Counted from the stretch's first letter, positions 10,470-22,760 are shown. The stretch: DNA of 64,000 nucleotides from Loripinus fragilis (GCA_964019695.1 OZ026515.1:77305144-77369143), one strand, 5' to 3'. Numbers and translations are program-made. The notes: generated by a model not told the origin, from the letters alone.

Positions 10470-11385
10470 AGAAGTGTGTAAATGTGTGCACATTTTGTTT
10501 ACATCAGTTGAACTCCATGTTGTATGCATATGCTGTGTTAATTAATCAGCCTATGCTTTGTGTAAACACGGGTCATACTAAATACCGCAAGGCGCACAAG
10601 TTACCCCAGGCAACCTCTGTCAAAGTTTACCCCAAGTGTTTACCAAAACTACATGCTAAGACAATTTCATGGAAAGAGTCATTAAAAATATTCACTTAGT
10701 GCTGATTTTAGGAAATTAATTTCTCGCAAACACAAACATAATTACCGCCCTATATCCGGTGAATAGAACTGTACATTTTTACCCATCATCAAAAAAATAA
10801 CCATCGGAACCTGGGTGTGTGTGTGGGGGGGGGGGGGGGGGTATTGTGTTCGTGTCTGAAACAGATATAGCTGTTAGTAGTTATTGTAACTCACTAACTT
10901 TTTTTTGGTTATGCAATGATTTTGAACATTGCAGCATGATTCTGTCTACGCATTACATACACGTTTCCTTTCCAGAAAACACAGTAGTCACGAAAACACA
11001 TGTCAGTAGCCGAATTCACGTGACTGTCCGACCATTCCATCATTATATATAGGGAAATACATTTGAAATGATAACATAGATCGCCTTGCATGCATATACC
11101 TTGTCTTGTATGAGTTTGCAGTGCGAGTTCTTTCAACAAACAACTATTTTGGGTTGCTCTTTCCATGCGCTTCAGATTTCTTTGTTCTCGGGAACACGAG
11201 GTAGAAAAGGCTAAGCAATAAAATTTTTTCGTATAAATGGTTTTTGATATTTCCAACAAATTTGTTGTAAATGACAACATATTAATGCGCAATAATCTAA
11301 AGAAAGATTATTACATTGAACATGGCATAATTTTGCCAAAAAAAACCCCCACACTAATCGGAATACGAAACTGCGTAGATAAAGT
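10470..11385. other. No gene seen; contains a 17-base poly-G run
   Basis: A GT stretch leads into 17 G residues at 10825-10841. A 127-codon minus-strand frame at 10909-11292 has no recognisable motif or splice context. Confidence 0.4.
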
Positions 11386-11389
11386 GACG

Positions 11390-11696
11390 TTATAAATGTT
11401 GTAACAAAACGTTTTATAAACGTTGTCGGACAACCTATCGTAAAGAGATAACAATTTTAACTTATAAAATGTTGCAATGAATCCAAACACTTTGGTTTGA
11501 AAGCACGTCATACATGCATGTTTTGGTAATGTTGGAAATCAAACGTTCCTACAACGTTTGCCTTTGGTTTGTTCCAACACAACTTTTCCACAACGTATTG
11601 AAAACGTTATGAATACGTTTACACAACGTTGCGTTGCAACGAAACCTCTATACAACCAAACAAAAACGTTGTGAAAACGTTCTCTGTTAGCTGGGT
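11390..11696 (-). repeat. AACGTT-rich repetitive element, right-end type
   Basis: Dense AACGTT words (AAAACGTTTTATAAACGTTG, CAACGTTGCGTTGCAACG) end at 11696 with AACGTTCTCTGTTAGCTGGG. That terminus is the complement of the start of the 473-870 element. No shared target duplication ties the two into one 11-kb element, so they are listed as separate copies. Confidence 0.55.
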
Positions 11697-11816
11697 AACT
11701 ATAACAGTTATTTTAACTGAGGCAATGTGTTTTTAATGTATCACTGATGTAAGTTTGCAAATAAGCGTCATATGCGTAGGAAGATGGGGGGAGGCCAGCC
11801 CTCCATTAATTTTGTA

Positions 11817-11837
11817 GGGGGGGGGGGGGGGGGGGGG
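11817..11837 (+). repeat. Poly-G run (21)
   Basis: Twenty-one consecutive G residues, the longest homopolymer in the window. It could form a quadruplex and is a likely place for assembly length error. Confidence 0.9.
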
Positions 11838-11839
11838 TA

Positions 11840-12535
11840 GGAGGCAGAATAGCCTTTGCCTCCCCTCGATAATCTGTCTTAATTGACATATAATTGCTCG
11901 TCACACACATTATTATTCGTAAAAATTATCCTCGCTCACTGCGCATGCTCGGATTTTTTGAATTTGGTTTAAAATTCTCTGATAGCAGACACTTTGCTTT
12001 TTTCATTTCTTTAAGTCAACAGGCTGTTTTCACCTTGCATGTATATGTATGTATAAATGTATACTACATGTATTATTTTTTCAGAGAAACTAGCTTTTCA
12101 AGCTTTTCCTATTAGTTCTATTTACTATCCTATATTTAAAGAGCTAAATTGTTCTCTAACCATTTATCCCTCTTTGCTTTTTTGCTCTGAAGTACCTCTC
12201 GGGCAATAGGCTTTAACCTAAAAAAATCCTCGCCTGCTTCATTCGCTGGGAGTAAAATTTATATTTGTCTTTTGTTCTGTTTTTTTTTATCCGTCTTAGA
12301 ATTTTACTCTGAAATACCCTTCCAAAGTTTTTTCTTGCTCGCTCTTAGTCAAATATATTTGGTTTCTTATAAATGGATATCAACTGATTTGATTTTATTA
12401 ATGCATGTGTATAAATGCATGCAGATTCAAACAGTTTTTAGGCAATATAATATTCAAAAACTTTCCTCGGTCATTCGCTCACATGAAGTAAAATTACATG
12501 TCTATGTATATATGTGTTTTTTCATTGAGATCCCT
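11840..12535. other. No gene seen
   Basis: Low-complexity T-rich sequence. The open frames are hydrophobic by composition and show no motif. Confidence 0.4.
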
Positions 12536-12547
12536 TGCTTTGATTTT

Positions 12548-12756
12548 TATTTTTGTTTGTTTGTTTGATTTCATTCTTTACGTCCCATTAACAATCTTTC
12601 AGCTATAAAGGGAATGGTCTTCATGGGTTGAACCAGTACTATGCTAGGATAAATGTGTCTTGCTAAAGGACAATAACGCAATGACGCGGGTGAGGCTCGA
12701 ACCCGCGGCCCCTCGGTCTCAAGTCAAGCACTCTACCACTGAGCCACTCCGCTCAC
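12548..12756 (-). mobile_element. tRNA-derived SINE, family A, copy 2, with target duplication
   Basis: Minus-strand SINE A with intact boxes: head GTGGCTCAGTGGTAGAGTGC and B box GGGTTCGAGCC. Its 3' end is a (CAAA)n tail, read as GTTTGTTTGTTTG on the plus strand. TGCTTTGATTTT flanks it at 12536-12547 and 12757-12768, a clear target-site duplication. This is the best preserved tRNA-like head of the family in the window. Confidence 0.85.
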
Positions 12757-12794
12757 TGCTTTGATTTTAATGATTTTTTATATCAAGATATAAA

Positions 12795-12910
12795 TGTAGG
12801 CGTGCATATGCATGTGCATACATGCATATATGCATGTGCATGCATCCATTGGTGTATGAACAACTAGCAGCAAACATGAACATGCATGCATACATGTGTA
12901 CGTGCATGCA
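12795..12910. repeat. Alternating purine-pyrimidine GCATGC-rich stretch
   Basis: Repeated GCATGTGCATACATGCATAT words make this stretch almost strictly alternating purine/pyrimidine and self-complementary at many offsets. Such DNA can adopt Z-form or cruciform structure. No coding role is seen. Confidence 0.6.
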
Positions 12911-13564
12911 TATCCCCACCCAAGTATTAACGTTGGCCTCGCTGGCTTTGACTCCACCTCTAACCCAATATTGAAAAACTTCCCACGCCTATGAGCGTGT
13001 CGATATCAAGTAAACGTGTTTTATCCTGTCTTTAATTATTATACTCCTCGCCTAAAATTTAGCATAATGCAAAAACAGATTAAAAGAATTATTCAAATTA
13101 ATGCTATTTAATTGAAAACATTTTTCAGCAGAAAATATCATTGCATTCTGATGCATAAATGTGTAAGGGAAGTCCAAACACCAACTGTCATTGGATTCTG
13201 GATAAGAATGCATGCACGATGTCACCCATAACTACAAATTTTGAAAGCGAAAACAAATTTGTGTTTGAACTGATAGAACTTTACGCTTTTGTTAAGAAAC
13301 ACATTGTAATCAGCAAAAATGTTTCAGATGATGTTTTGATAGATTACTCACTAATAACCAGTGCCATCAGGCTCAGCATCTTTTTCGGAAATCGACGTCA
13401 ATAACGGGTGTATCCTCCTCTACGCTGGTGTAACTCTCGTACTCGCCATGGCATACCTTGCACTAGTTTTCTAAGAAACCGGGGATCCAAATGGTTCCTC
13501 TCGTCGTCAAGTGCATGTACAAGGTCATCAAGCGTGACGATTTAATTTCGTTTTCAGACGTTGC

Positions 13565-13690
13565 GTCCCATACTAGTCGGGGAACCAAAGTCGCGTATCG
13601 TGCAAAAACACATATTTTTTGCACCCGAAAGGTATACGGCTGGAATTTAGTATATGCTTGATATGAAACCACTGTATAGCAATGCGACCA
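13565..13690 (+). repeat. Inverted duplicate of the Tc1 relic tail
   Basis: TAGTCGGGGAACCAA, TTTGCACCCGAAAGGTATAC and TGAAACCACTGTATAGCA appear here in the plus orientation. The same words appear in the minus orientation at 14878-14997, just past the transposase C-terminus. The two lie about 1.3 kb apart as an inverted pair, either a second truncated copy of the transposon end or the far terminus of one element. Confidence 0.55.
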
Positions 13691-13804
13691 GAATTGCATT
13701 TCGCGAAAAAATGCATTTTTTGTACGCCACATAGGTCATGTTAAGCAATCTTTCATAGTATAGAAATTGTGATGATTCCCTTATCAATAAGTTAAAGTGT
13801 GTGC

Positions 13805-13925
13805 TTTTGGTCTTCAGAAGAACCGTATCATTTAATAGGACCATTTAAGTACCCACAACATATGTTTTGGTTGAGAAATAACAAAACTAATTTTCCATTA
13901 CGCACTCTTATCTGGAGGATGGGTA
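13805..13925. mobile_element. GTCTCA hairpin MITE, copy D
   Basis: AGAAGAACCGTATCATTTAA and a degenerate closing arm GGACCATTTAAGTACCCACA are followed by ACATATGTTTTGGTTGAGAA and CATTACGCACTCTTATCTGG. The core palindrome is partly decayed. Confidence 0.6.
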
Positions 13926-13929
13926 TGAG

Positions 13930-14810
13930 AAGCCGTTTGACTGTTCGATAGCACAATAATACACTATCAAATGCATTGAAGTATGGGCAGTCATTTGTGC
14001 ACCAAATAATCTTCTTATCATTACAAATACAATACTATGCGGTTATATTTCTGCATCTCAGACGGGGAAAGACAGGGTTTTCGTGGTGATATGATGATAG
14101 TTATACGAGTTTTTGCATATTCATTTTACCACTGTTAAATGAAATTATCGTTTTCAGTAGATAAAAATCCCCTTGGTCCCTACAATGACCCTGTGTTTCA
14201 AAGCTGCTGTAAATATGGAAGATAAACATACTTTAATTCTTTTATGTGTAAAACTGCTCTTAACTTGTCCTGGTATTTAACTACGCACCAGCTGGCATGG
14301 ACAAAAATGCTAAGTATCAAATTAGTGTGGTTTCATAGTTGTACTTTTCAGCTACCTTTTCCTGTCTGCCATAGAAAATTGAATAAATTGTCTTAAATTA
14401 TGTCCCAAACGTCTGTCTAACTGTTTGCAGTGTTTAAACACATTCAATTTAAAATTTATTTATTAATGTAAAAAATTTGAAAATCAAACCGCGTAAGTGG
14501 GAGGACGAAATTGAATAAGTAAGCACACATTTTTTTATGAAGCATGCTTCCAAGCGATATATAAACAATTATCAAATACATTTTTGGGCAATAAATGCAG
14601 TTTTAATGAGATTTGAAGAAAAGAAATCTTTAAATCTAATTTCAAAATGGAGGTGCCCTAATCTACATGCTTTAAAAAACAATAAACAGTATTCTTAGAC
14701 GACCACCACTGCTTCTGCGTCTTCGCCGATGTTCTATTATTATATAAACTCAATATTTTTCAATCCTGAACTTTTTTGATAAAAATATATAACATTTTAA
14801 AAAGTAATAT
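13930..14810. other. No gene or repeat recognised
   Basis: AT-rich sequence between a MITE and the Tc1 relic. No exon-like segment was found on either strand. Confidence 0.35.
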
Positions 14811-14973
14811 TTTGACATGTTCTTGCTTGGCTTCCGTAAAAAGTTGACTGCTATGGCGTTATGCAAGTCGATCGAGTCTGCTATACAGTGGTTTCAGATA
14901 CACCATAGAATTACCTTTGCAACCATACAAAATCCAGCTGTATACCTTTCGGGTGCAAGGGTTAGCATTTTTT

Positions 14974-15830
14974 CTACCTTGGTTCCCCGACTATACGGTC
15001 CCAAACGTGTTCGGTGGGATTCAGATCGGGTCTCCTGCGTGGCCACTGAAGATTTTCAATCCCCTCCTGTGCAAGAGAATCTGTAACAATTCATGCCCTA
15101 TGTAGTCGGGCGTTGTCGTCCTGAAATATGGGGCGTGCTGATTGATATGCTGGGTAATGTGGATACACAATAGGCTCAAGGATATCGTCAATGTAACGTT
15201 GCCTTGTCAAAGTTTGTCTAACATCCTTGAGATCAAGCTTGTGGCCATGACTAAAGCAACCCCACACCATAATGGATCCGCCACAGAACATTTCAGTTTC
15301 AGCAACGACGTTATCTTGAAATGGATCCTGTCCACGTCGACGCCATACGCGAACACGCCTATCCGTAAAGCGTATCAGAAAACGGCTCTCGTCTGACCAG
15401 TAGATACGGCGCCACTTTCTTAAGTTCCAGCGGAGTTTGTTAGCGGCCCACTGGACACAATTGCATTGATGATCACGTTTCAGAAACATCCGACGGCGAG
15501 GACGGTGCGCCTTCAATCCTGACTTATTAAGTCGCCTTTTAAGAGTTCTGTCACTGGCTTGAACATTAAGATTTTGCCAGTGCTGACGAAGCTCCAAACA
15601 AGGGGCTTTACGATCAAGAACAGCAGATTGCGCAAGCACTCTATATTTGCCAGAAAAAGAGAGTCTTGGTCTCCCAGGGTCTGTCAGTGACGTCATTGGT
15701 TTCGCGATACTTTACAATTAACTGGCTAACTTGGCTCTGTTTTATCCAAATCTGCCTGGCTATTACAGTCTGTGTTTGGCCAACCTCCCACATACCGATT
15801 ATGCCAACGGTCTTTATTTTGCAGGGTATG
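14974..15830 (-). pseudogene. Tc1-family (DD34E) transposase, broken
   Basis: Tc1 transposases cut and paste DNA at TA sites. On the minus strand an N-terminal helix-turn-helix part (TVIARQIWIKQSQVSQLIVK, 15700-15820) is followed, after a frameshift near 15675, by a long frame with YWSDESRF (first catalytic Asp), VWGCFSHG and FQDDNARLHRA (second Asp). An in-frame TGA at 15091-15093 replaces a usual Arg codon. Reading resumes in the same frame to PDLNPTEHVWDRIVGEPR and ends with a stop at 14974. The spacing from the second Asp to the Glu of NPTEHVWD is 34 residues, diagnostic of Tc1. The catalytic residues survive, but one frameshift and one stop make it inactive. Confidence 0.85.
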
Positions 15831-16299
15831 GTGTACCATGATGTCGTCTTACAAACTTGAGATTTTTGTACAAGAGGGTACCCCAAGAAAAGCGTGAGCC
15901 ATACGCAGTACATTTCGTTTCAGCCAATAAGCATGCTACTGTTATATCACAGGTATGCAGGACAACATATACCTTACTTTACAAAATATCTCAGATGCGA
16001 ATTTTTCTTACTTTTGCAAATTTCAGAAAATATGCTAAATTTTTGGCGAGCAGTATATATATCAATAGTCACATATTTTTTATGTATTTACCCTTATACA
16101 TTTGCTTCCTGAGAGTGACAGGGGTTGATGTCCTCCTATCTGTCCAACATGTGACCAGCATCTGAAACATACTAAGTGCATTATATTGTAATAAAACCTT
16201 TTCCTAGCTGTCATGATCAAGTAACCATCTCAAATAACCATATATTAGGATGCGTAAAAAGTAAAACTTGTGTAAAAGGGCTACTCTCAGAAAGACCGA

Positions 16300-16420
16300 A
16301 AATTGGTTTTCAAGACAAATTAACGCTTAAGGCAGGTCAATAGTATTGCAGAATGCCCCAAGGTGAGCATTCTGCAATACTTTCGACCTTCATTAAGCTG
16401 TCAATTGTTATTAAGATCTT
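16300..16420. mobile_element. GCAGAATGC hairpin MITE, copy 1
   Basis: AGTATTGCAGAATGCCCC and GAGCATTCTGCAATACTTTC are facing arms of a hairpin, flanked by AAGGCAGGTCAAT and GACCTTCATTAAGC. Fuller copies are at 47652-47849 and 52370-52505. Confidence 0.65.
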
Positions 16421-16630
16421 CGTTTCGTCTTTTTTGAGTGTCCGTTTAACATACCAATATGAACCAGTGATGAAATGACGACATACAAACACGGCTGACA
16501 ATATTGCAGTCAATGGTCGTTGTAATAGTTACTGTAAATGAACACATATTGAGGGATAACAAACCAACAAAAACAACGATAACAAAAATGACAACTGAAA
16601 ACATCGACATTCAAAACCAAGTATAACGGT

Positions 16631-17056
16631 CATTTTACGCTCACCTGAATCTGTTTGTCAGGAGGAGAGGATGTTTACCACAAAATTTTACACCGACGTC
16701 CATATTGGGTATCACTCAGATCATAACCAAAGCCTATCAAATCGTAGTACTACGTTCAATCAAATAATACTTATCTGCACAATTTTTAATGGCCAAGCTT
16801 TCTGGTTTCAGACAAGAATATTTCTAAAGTTTCATCTCAAAAATCTTTTTTTAGCCTGTGTGACCTAGATGTGCAACAGACCAAAACCATTTGAACAAAT
16901 ATTAAAGAGGACCATTCCTTCTAAGTTGGTCAAAATCCAGCCAGTAGTTTAGGAGATGTCCTTTGAAGCAATTGTAGGCAAAGGTCGACGACGGACGACG
17001 GACCTCCAACGTTCACAATAGCTCACCATAAGCCAATGGCTCAGGTGAGCTAAAAA
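16631..17056. mobile_element. TIR element ending in AGCTCACCTGA
   Basis: The left end TTTTACGCTCACCTGA is inverted at the right end as TCAGGTGAGCTAAAAA. Inside the right end is GACGACGGACGACGGACCTC followed by CACAATAGCTCACCATAAGC. This end structure is familiar from bivalve genomic repeats. No transposase is present. Confidence 0.6.
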
Positions 17057-17490
17057 GGCAGATGACCTATTCGAATCTGTATTCCTCACATGTTCAATGA
17101 TAATGTGTACAGAGTGTACAGAAACTATTGTGATTGTCATTGTATTCAAATATTAACACCAATTCTCTGTAACCATTGAACCTAGTTGTTCACGCATAGT
17201 CACAGATTTTGATGAAACTTTCCATGATTATTTGTTTTCATGCCAAAACACGCAAATCATGCATCATTCCTTCATTTTCATATCCATTGCCATGGTAATG
17301 GGGTCAATAGTTTTTGGCTAAAATTTGTCAGAAAATCAATGAAATTTGGCGAATTTCGGACTGTTATATCTTCTTTAATACAAACATGTTAGCTATAAAG
17401 CTGTTTATTAATTGGAGAAATGCCCTTGGTTAGTATCCGAACGTTAATGTTTAACGAATTTCTGGTCTCTTTCATATCGAAGTTCTGAAA

Positions 17491-19620
17491 GGTGGGTGGG
17501 GTAACACAACCCCGAAATTTGCTGTTTTTTGCACTTTTTGACAGCTTATATCATTAAGGGCACGACAGCCGGACACATTACAGGACTAACATGAAAATCA
17601 ATATAACCCCATCTTTCAAAAATTAGAATAAAAATTTTGGGAAGTTACCATCTTCTATGTGTTACCATGTAAACAAGAGGTACACCGTTCCAAAATGCAT
17701 GTTTTGATTTTAACAAATATTTATGAGGTGTGAAATTCACACAACCGCCAGACTGTAACACTGAACAAAAGAAAGTGTTAAGCTACCATTTTTCTGCCAA
17801 TATCTATAAAAAATATTATCAGAGGCCCCAATGGGGGTTTGATTTAGTCATTTAAGGGGCGCAACGGGGGCAAAAACTAAGAAATTATTTGAAAAAAAGT
17901 CAAAGCTCTTTTACATAATAGAATTAATTGTTTCAAAGTTGTTTTGAAAAGTCATATCTACATTATACAATTGTAATAGAAGATTAAAAACAATTGTAAA
18001 TCCCAGAAGGGGCTCTCAAAGGGGCTCAAATCGATTGAATGTGGGTGGGGTAACACAACCCCGAAATGTGTCGTTTTTTGCACTTTTTGACAGTTTATAT
18101 CATTTAGGGCACGACAGCCGGACACATTATAGGACTAACATGAAAATCTATATAATCCCATCTTTCAAAAATTAAAATAAAAGCTTTGGGAAGTTACCAT
18201 CTTCTATGTGTTTCCATGGAAACAAGAGGTACACCGTTCCAAAATGCATGCTTTGAATTTAACAAATATTTATGAAGTGTGTAATTCACACAACCGCCAG
18301 ACTGTAACAATGAATAAAAGAAAATGTAACACTACCATTTCTCTACCAATATCTATAAAACATATTATCAGAGGCCCCTATGGGGATTTGATTTTGGTCA
18401 TTTTAGGGGCGCAAGGATGGGGGGAAAATTTAGATTTTTTTTAAAAAAAAAAGTCAAAGCCTTTTTACAAATTAAAATTAATTGTACCAAATTTGTTTTG
18501 AAATGTCATATCTACATTATACAATTGGAGTTAAAGAATATAAACGGTTTGAAATCTCATTAGGGGCTCCCTAAGGGGCTCAAAACGGAATAAAATGGGT
18601 GAAATTTCTAAGAAATCTACTAGGAAATAAATTAAATTGACCGACTTTGTTCAGTAATAAATGCAAAAAAGTAACACAGAGCCTATAAAAGTTTAAGGCC
18701 AAAATTTCTCTGCCAATTTCTATACAAATTATAATCAGAGGTCCCAATGGGGGGTTTAATTTGTTCGTTTTAGGGGCGCAAGTGGGAGGGGGTGGGGCAA
18801 AAATTAAGAAATCATTTGAAAAAGTCAAAGCCCAATTACATTAAAAATTAATTTTACCAAATTTGTTTTGAAATGTGATATCTACATTATACAATCGTAG
18901 TTAAAGAATATAAACAGTTGGAATTCACATGAGGGGCTCCCTAAGGGGCTCAAAACGGATTAAAAAGGGTAAAATTACTATGAAATCTAGGGAATAAATG
19001 AAATTGACTGACTTTGTTCAATAATAAGTGCAAAATAGTCACACAGAGCCAATAAAAGTTTAAGTTCAAAATTTCTCTGTGAATATCTATGCAAATTATT
19101 ATCTGAGTATCCAATGTTTTTTTTTTTATTTTGTTCATTTTAGGGGCGCAAGTGGGAGGGGGTGAGGCAAAAATTAGGAAATTATTTGAAAAAGTCAAAG
19201 CCCTTTTACAAATTAAATTTAATTGTACCAAATTTGTTTTGAGATATGATATCTACATTATCAATTGTAGTTAAAGAATATAAACAGTTTGAAATCTCAT
19301 TAGGGGCTCCCTAAGGGGCTCAAAATGGATTAAAAAGGTTAAATTTCTATGGCATCTAGAGAATAAATGCAATTGACCAACTTTGTTCAGTAATAAGTGC
19401 AAATTAGTAAAACAGATGCAATATAAGTCCAATATTTTTCTGCCAATATCTTCCCAAATTATTATCAGAGGTCCCAATGGGGGCTTGATTTTGGTCATTG
19501 TAGGGGCGCAAGGGGGCAAAAATTAAGAAATTACTAAAAGTCAAAGCTCTCTTATAAATTAAAACTAGTTGTATCAAAGGTGTTTTGAAAAATAATATCT
19601 CCATTATACAATAATAGCCC
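17491..19620 (+). repeat. Tandem array of about 550-bp and 370-bp units, plus orientation
   Basis: Two full units begin at about 17492 and 18041 (period 549) with GGTGGGGTAACACAACCCCG. They share GGCACGACAGCCGGACACAT, TTCACACAACCGCCAGACTG and AGGGGCTC..AAGGGGCTCAAA. Three shorter units follow, with AGGGGCTCCCTAAGGGGCTC at 18561, 18931 and 19301 (period 370), lacking the first part of the full unit. Each full unit contains an X-box-like palindrome (GTTACCATGTAAAC at 17661 and GTTTCCATGGAAAC at 18210). An inverted two-unit copy is at 26325-27428. Frames here are not conserved between units, so it is not coding. Confidence 0.75.
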
Positions 19621-19844
19621 AGTTTTAAATTAATCTAATATTTACGAAGTGTCTCATCACTGAAATTAAGAGCAGATATGAATGTTATCCTTGCATTTTG
19701 CTGTGTCATTTAGCTAAAAATATTACCAGAGGCCCAAATTAGACTTATTGCATATAAGTCGAGCCATGAGAAATTGGGCATTTTGCATAATGAAAACAAA
19801 TGAATTCAATGCATATCAAATGTGAATACAATTGGTATTTTTAT

Positions 19845-19910
19845 ACAGTGAAAAAAATTCTTATTTTTTCACTAGTGACTGATACTATTTATATTTTCAC
19901 TGTAGCAAAA
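19845..19910. mobile_element. CAGTGAAAA/TTTTCACTG small inverted repeat, copy 1
   Basis: ACAGTGAAAAAAATTC, TTTTTTCACTAGTGACTGAT and TATATTTTCACTGTAGC form short terminal and internal inverted repeats. A related copy with TACAGTGAAAATATAGGCTG and TTTCACTAGTGATTGATATC is at 46948-47040. Confidence 0.5.
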
Positions 19911-20331
19911 CAATGATTTCTTGGGAATTTTGGGACTGGTACCCTACATTTTTCAAAAAAAAAATACAAGAAGGATGTTGTCAGAAATTTCGCATGTTGT
20001 GACGTCAACATAAAAGATAATGATGTCACTGTTTGACCTGGTGTGCCAGTTTGCAAGTGACGCCTGTGCTAAGGCGCACGCAATTGACTTTCTTTACATG
20101 CTTATTTCTTGCCTTTGAGTCGTTAAAATATGATTCTAATGCATTTGCTTTTGTAACGCGACGTGTGATTGGATAACGTCAAAAATTTGCGATACTATAT
20201 CCTGCGATATACTGTCGGAAATAGTTTGACGTCATTAATTACATCATATTACGTTGGATGAGGTCCGGCTTTATGGGGCTTGTAACGCTTCAATTTGAGA
20301 GAAAACTGTAGGTAGATGTGCATTAGAATAG

Positions 20332-20492
20332 GGATAACCATATTCAAAATTTTCTTTTGGGGAGATATATCGTCGAATATACGTTCGGAAATCACGCTTT
20401 ACGGCTCCTCTCGCGCGTCGCCGTAAAACAAAATTTTGGACCGTATATCCGACGATATACCTCCCCAAATAAAAAATTTGAATACAGTTATT
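20332..20492. repeat. Palindromic hairpin with mirrored frames on both strands
   Basis: The arms GGATAACCATATTCAAAATT ... TTTACGGC and GCCGTAAAACAAAATTTTGG ... GAATACAGTTATTCC face each other across a loop of about 15 bases. Both arms contain GG(G)GAG(A/G)TATATCGTCG. As a result each strand shows a frame starting MGRYIV.YT and containing a YIRRY motif. This is a consequence of the palindrome, not evidence of genes. Confidence 0.7.
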
Positions 20493-20629
20493 CCCTAATT
20501 ATAATCCATTTCCCAATATGCATACTGAAAAAGTCAAATCAAACGAGAAACGACCAGAGAATAAGTTAGGTTGTGCTTTCTGTATTTCCTTTCAGTATGA
20601 AATAAAAAAAAAATACTTTTTTGGGGCAA

Positions 20630-20686
20630 ATTCCAAATATATTTCATCTTGTGCAGCTACCCCACTCAATGAAATATATTTGGTAT
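20630..20686. repeat. Short hairpin, CCAAATATATTTCATC family
   Basis: TCCAAATATATTTCATC and AATGAAATATATTTGGTAT are facing arms about 20 bases apart. A longer hairpin with the same arm sequence is at 46374-46490. Confidence 0.55.
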
Positions 20687-20849
20687 TCATTTTGGGGGGC
20701 GCAGAATTATTTCCTCTATTTATGTTATAAAGATAACTGGCGGGGAAGGGTGAAAGATAATGAAGTAAATTTGATTGATGATATAGAATGTAAATATAAG
20801 GATTGAAATTCATATTCATGAAAAACATCAGCTATTTTTCTGTTTCCGA

Positions 20850-20985
20850 GCCTTGCATTCAGTTACTTTTTCCAAATTCTTGAAGTCAGTAATATTATGA
20901 ACTTTCATAAAAGAATATCAATTGTTTTTTTATAGGTCTTAAGTGTTTTTCCAATCAATGAAATGGAAATGTTTAATTTTATTTA
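20850..20985 (+). repeat. Diverged direct repeat, copy 1
   Basis: GAGCCTTGCATTCAGTTACT, ATTATGAACTTTCATA and AAGTGTTTTTCCAATCAATG correspond in order to 25805-25955 (GAGCCTCGTATTCAGTTATC, ATATATGAACTTCCATA and AAGTGTTTTATTTCAATCAG). It is an old dispersed repeat. Confidence 0.5.
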
Positions 20986-22589
20986 TCATATGATGTTGCA
21001 TCTGGGAGTAAAATAACGTCATGCAATAAAATCTATAAACCACTTGTTGTTTACAGATGTTCGGGAAACATGACATCCATATCAATTTTGCATACATAAT
21101 GCATAATAATTGTTTGTTTACGTTAGAAATGAGATTTTAAAGTAATCTTAATGTCATATGATAAATAGAATATATCATACTTGCTCCTGTATGATTGAAG
21201 TTATTAAACTTGTTGCGAAAAAGACATAAAATAATGGACAAGCTTCGCTTTTTATCTCTTTTCCTCAACTCCTTTAATAAATTGAATAAAACATGAGCAC
21301 TCATGTAAGATCTGCTATGTAGATAATAAAGTAATAATTGGGCGCCAGAAAAGATCAAAATAGATTTCTAGGGTATAAGGTTTGAGAAGGTATCTTATAA
21401 CTTTATCAGGAGACTAAATTATTTCAATATTGCACTTGTCCTGCAGGACGAGTGACTTACAATTCTCACTTGTCCTGCAAACACATTCACCGTCCTTTAA
21501 AAGAATGTGCAATAATTCTTTTTTTCAAAAACATAAGGGAGTAATATGTAATATGACTTCCTTGAGTAATTCATCCCAAAGCACTCGTCCTACAGGACCA
21601 GAGCTGTAGGGAGAATTACTCGTCCTTTCTAGATTTCACTTGTAATTACGAGGCTAAATGTGGAATTTTTATCCCCTGTTCATGATATTTTGTTGTGGAA
21701 ATTGTGCATAAATTGCAATTTTTATTTCAAAGAATCTTACACACGGTGTAGCATCGACTCCGGAACTTGCTACCAGGTGAATCGAATGTCAACACAGACA
21801 TGGCATGTAGTGGGGTTAGTCAAACGTTTTTTTAGTGGTTTGTAATGAGCGCCTGCCTTCGAAGTGAAAAGAATTCATCTCTAGAGAAGCCAAACACTTG
21901 TCCGTGCCCGCCAAAATGATCAATTCTTGCTGTATGTCACAAAACATCGTGAAACACTGCCATCTGGTACCGCTAAAAACAGCATGTCCCATCGAAAAAT
22001 GTTTGTTTCTGCATTGTTTAAAACCGTTTTCCACCTTCTTTTCAATGCCAAAATAATGAGCATATTGGAAATCACGTTGGGTATAAGTTTTATTTGTAAT
22101 GATCTTGATTTGACTGATATATTATCAAAAACAGAAAACGCTTTGAGTACGGCAATTTACCAGTCCTAAGTACGGCAACTTGAAAAAAACATTAAAATTA
22201 CAGTACGGCAATTTGCATCGACATGTTTTTCCGTGAAAACTCTCCAAACCACCCAAATCACCCTAAACGACCACCAAAACCAGCCTCTCCAGCTTCAAAC
22301 AACCCCATGTCCCCAAACACACCACACCAAACACCTCAGCACCAGATATGGGCCAGCACACGACACTTTGGTACTTATCGCATATTCGCAAAAGTTTTAT
22401 TTAATATGCTCACGCTGACGTACATGTAGATCTTATTGAGACTTACTTCTATACCTCCATCCATTTGCATTGTGTATGAGAGTAGCAAAGGCCCTGACGA
22501 GACTGCGCAGATGCAGAGGCTAGACTGAGCGTTTCGCTACTCGTAGTAGTACCCAATCTCATGTACATGCGTAAGGGTGTAAATGGGGA

Positions 22590-22760
22590 TTACTGATTAG
22601 CGAATTATGGCCATAAAATTAAGCGATTAGCGAACATTGGCCCTAAAAGTTAACGAGTGGCGATTTTAGGGTTAATTTGACCGAATAGCGGAATAAGGAG
22701 TGCTAGTGATTGGCGAATTTGAATTTCGGCCTAAATTTTAATGATTAGCGATTTTTGGAC
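22590..22760 (+). repeat. Degenerate GATTAGCGAATTTTGGCC repeats
   Basis: GATTAGCGAAT.ATGGCC.TAAAA.TTAA recurs about four to five times at 32-40 base spacing, with increasing decay. It lies inside the putative 2.5-kb element. Confidence 0.55.

Noticed and set aside
473..11696. One 11-kb transposon bounded by ACCCAGCTAACA / TGTTAGCTGGGT
   Set aside because: Flanking bases show no target duplication and exons of the host gene lie between; two separate copies are more likely.
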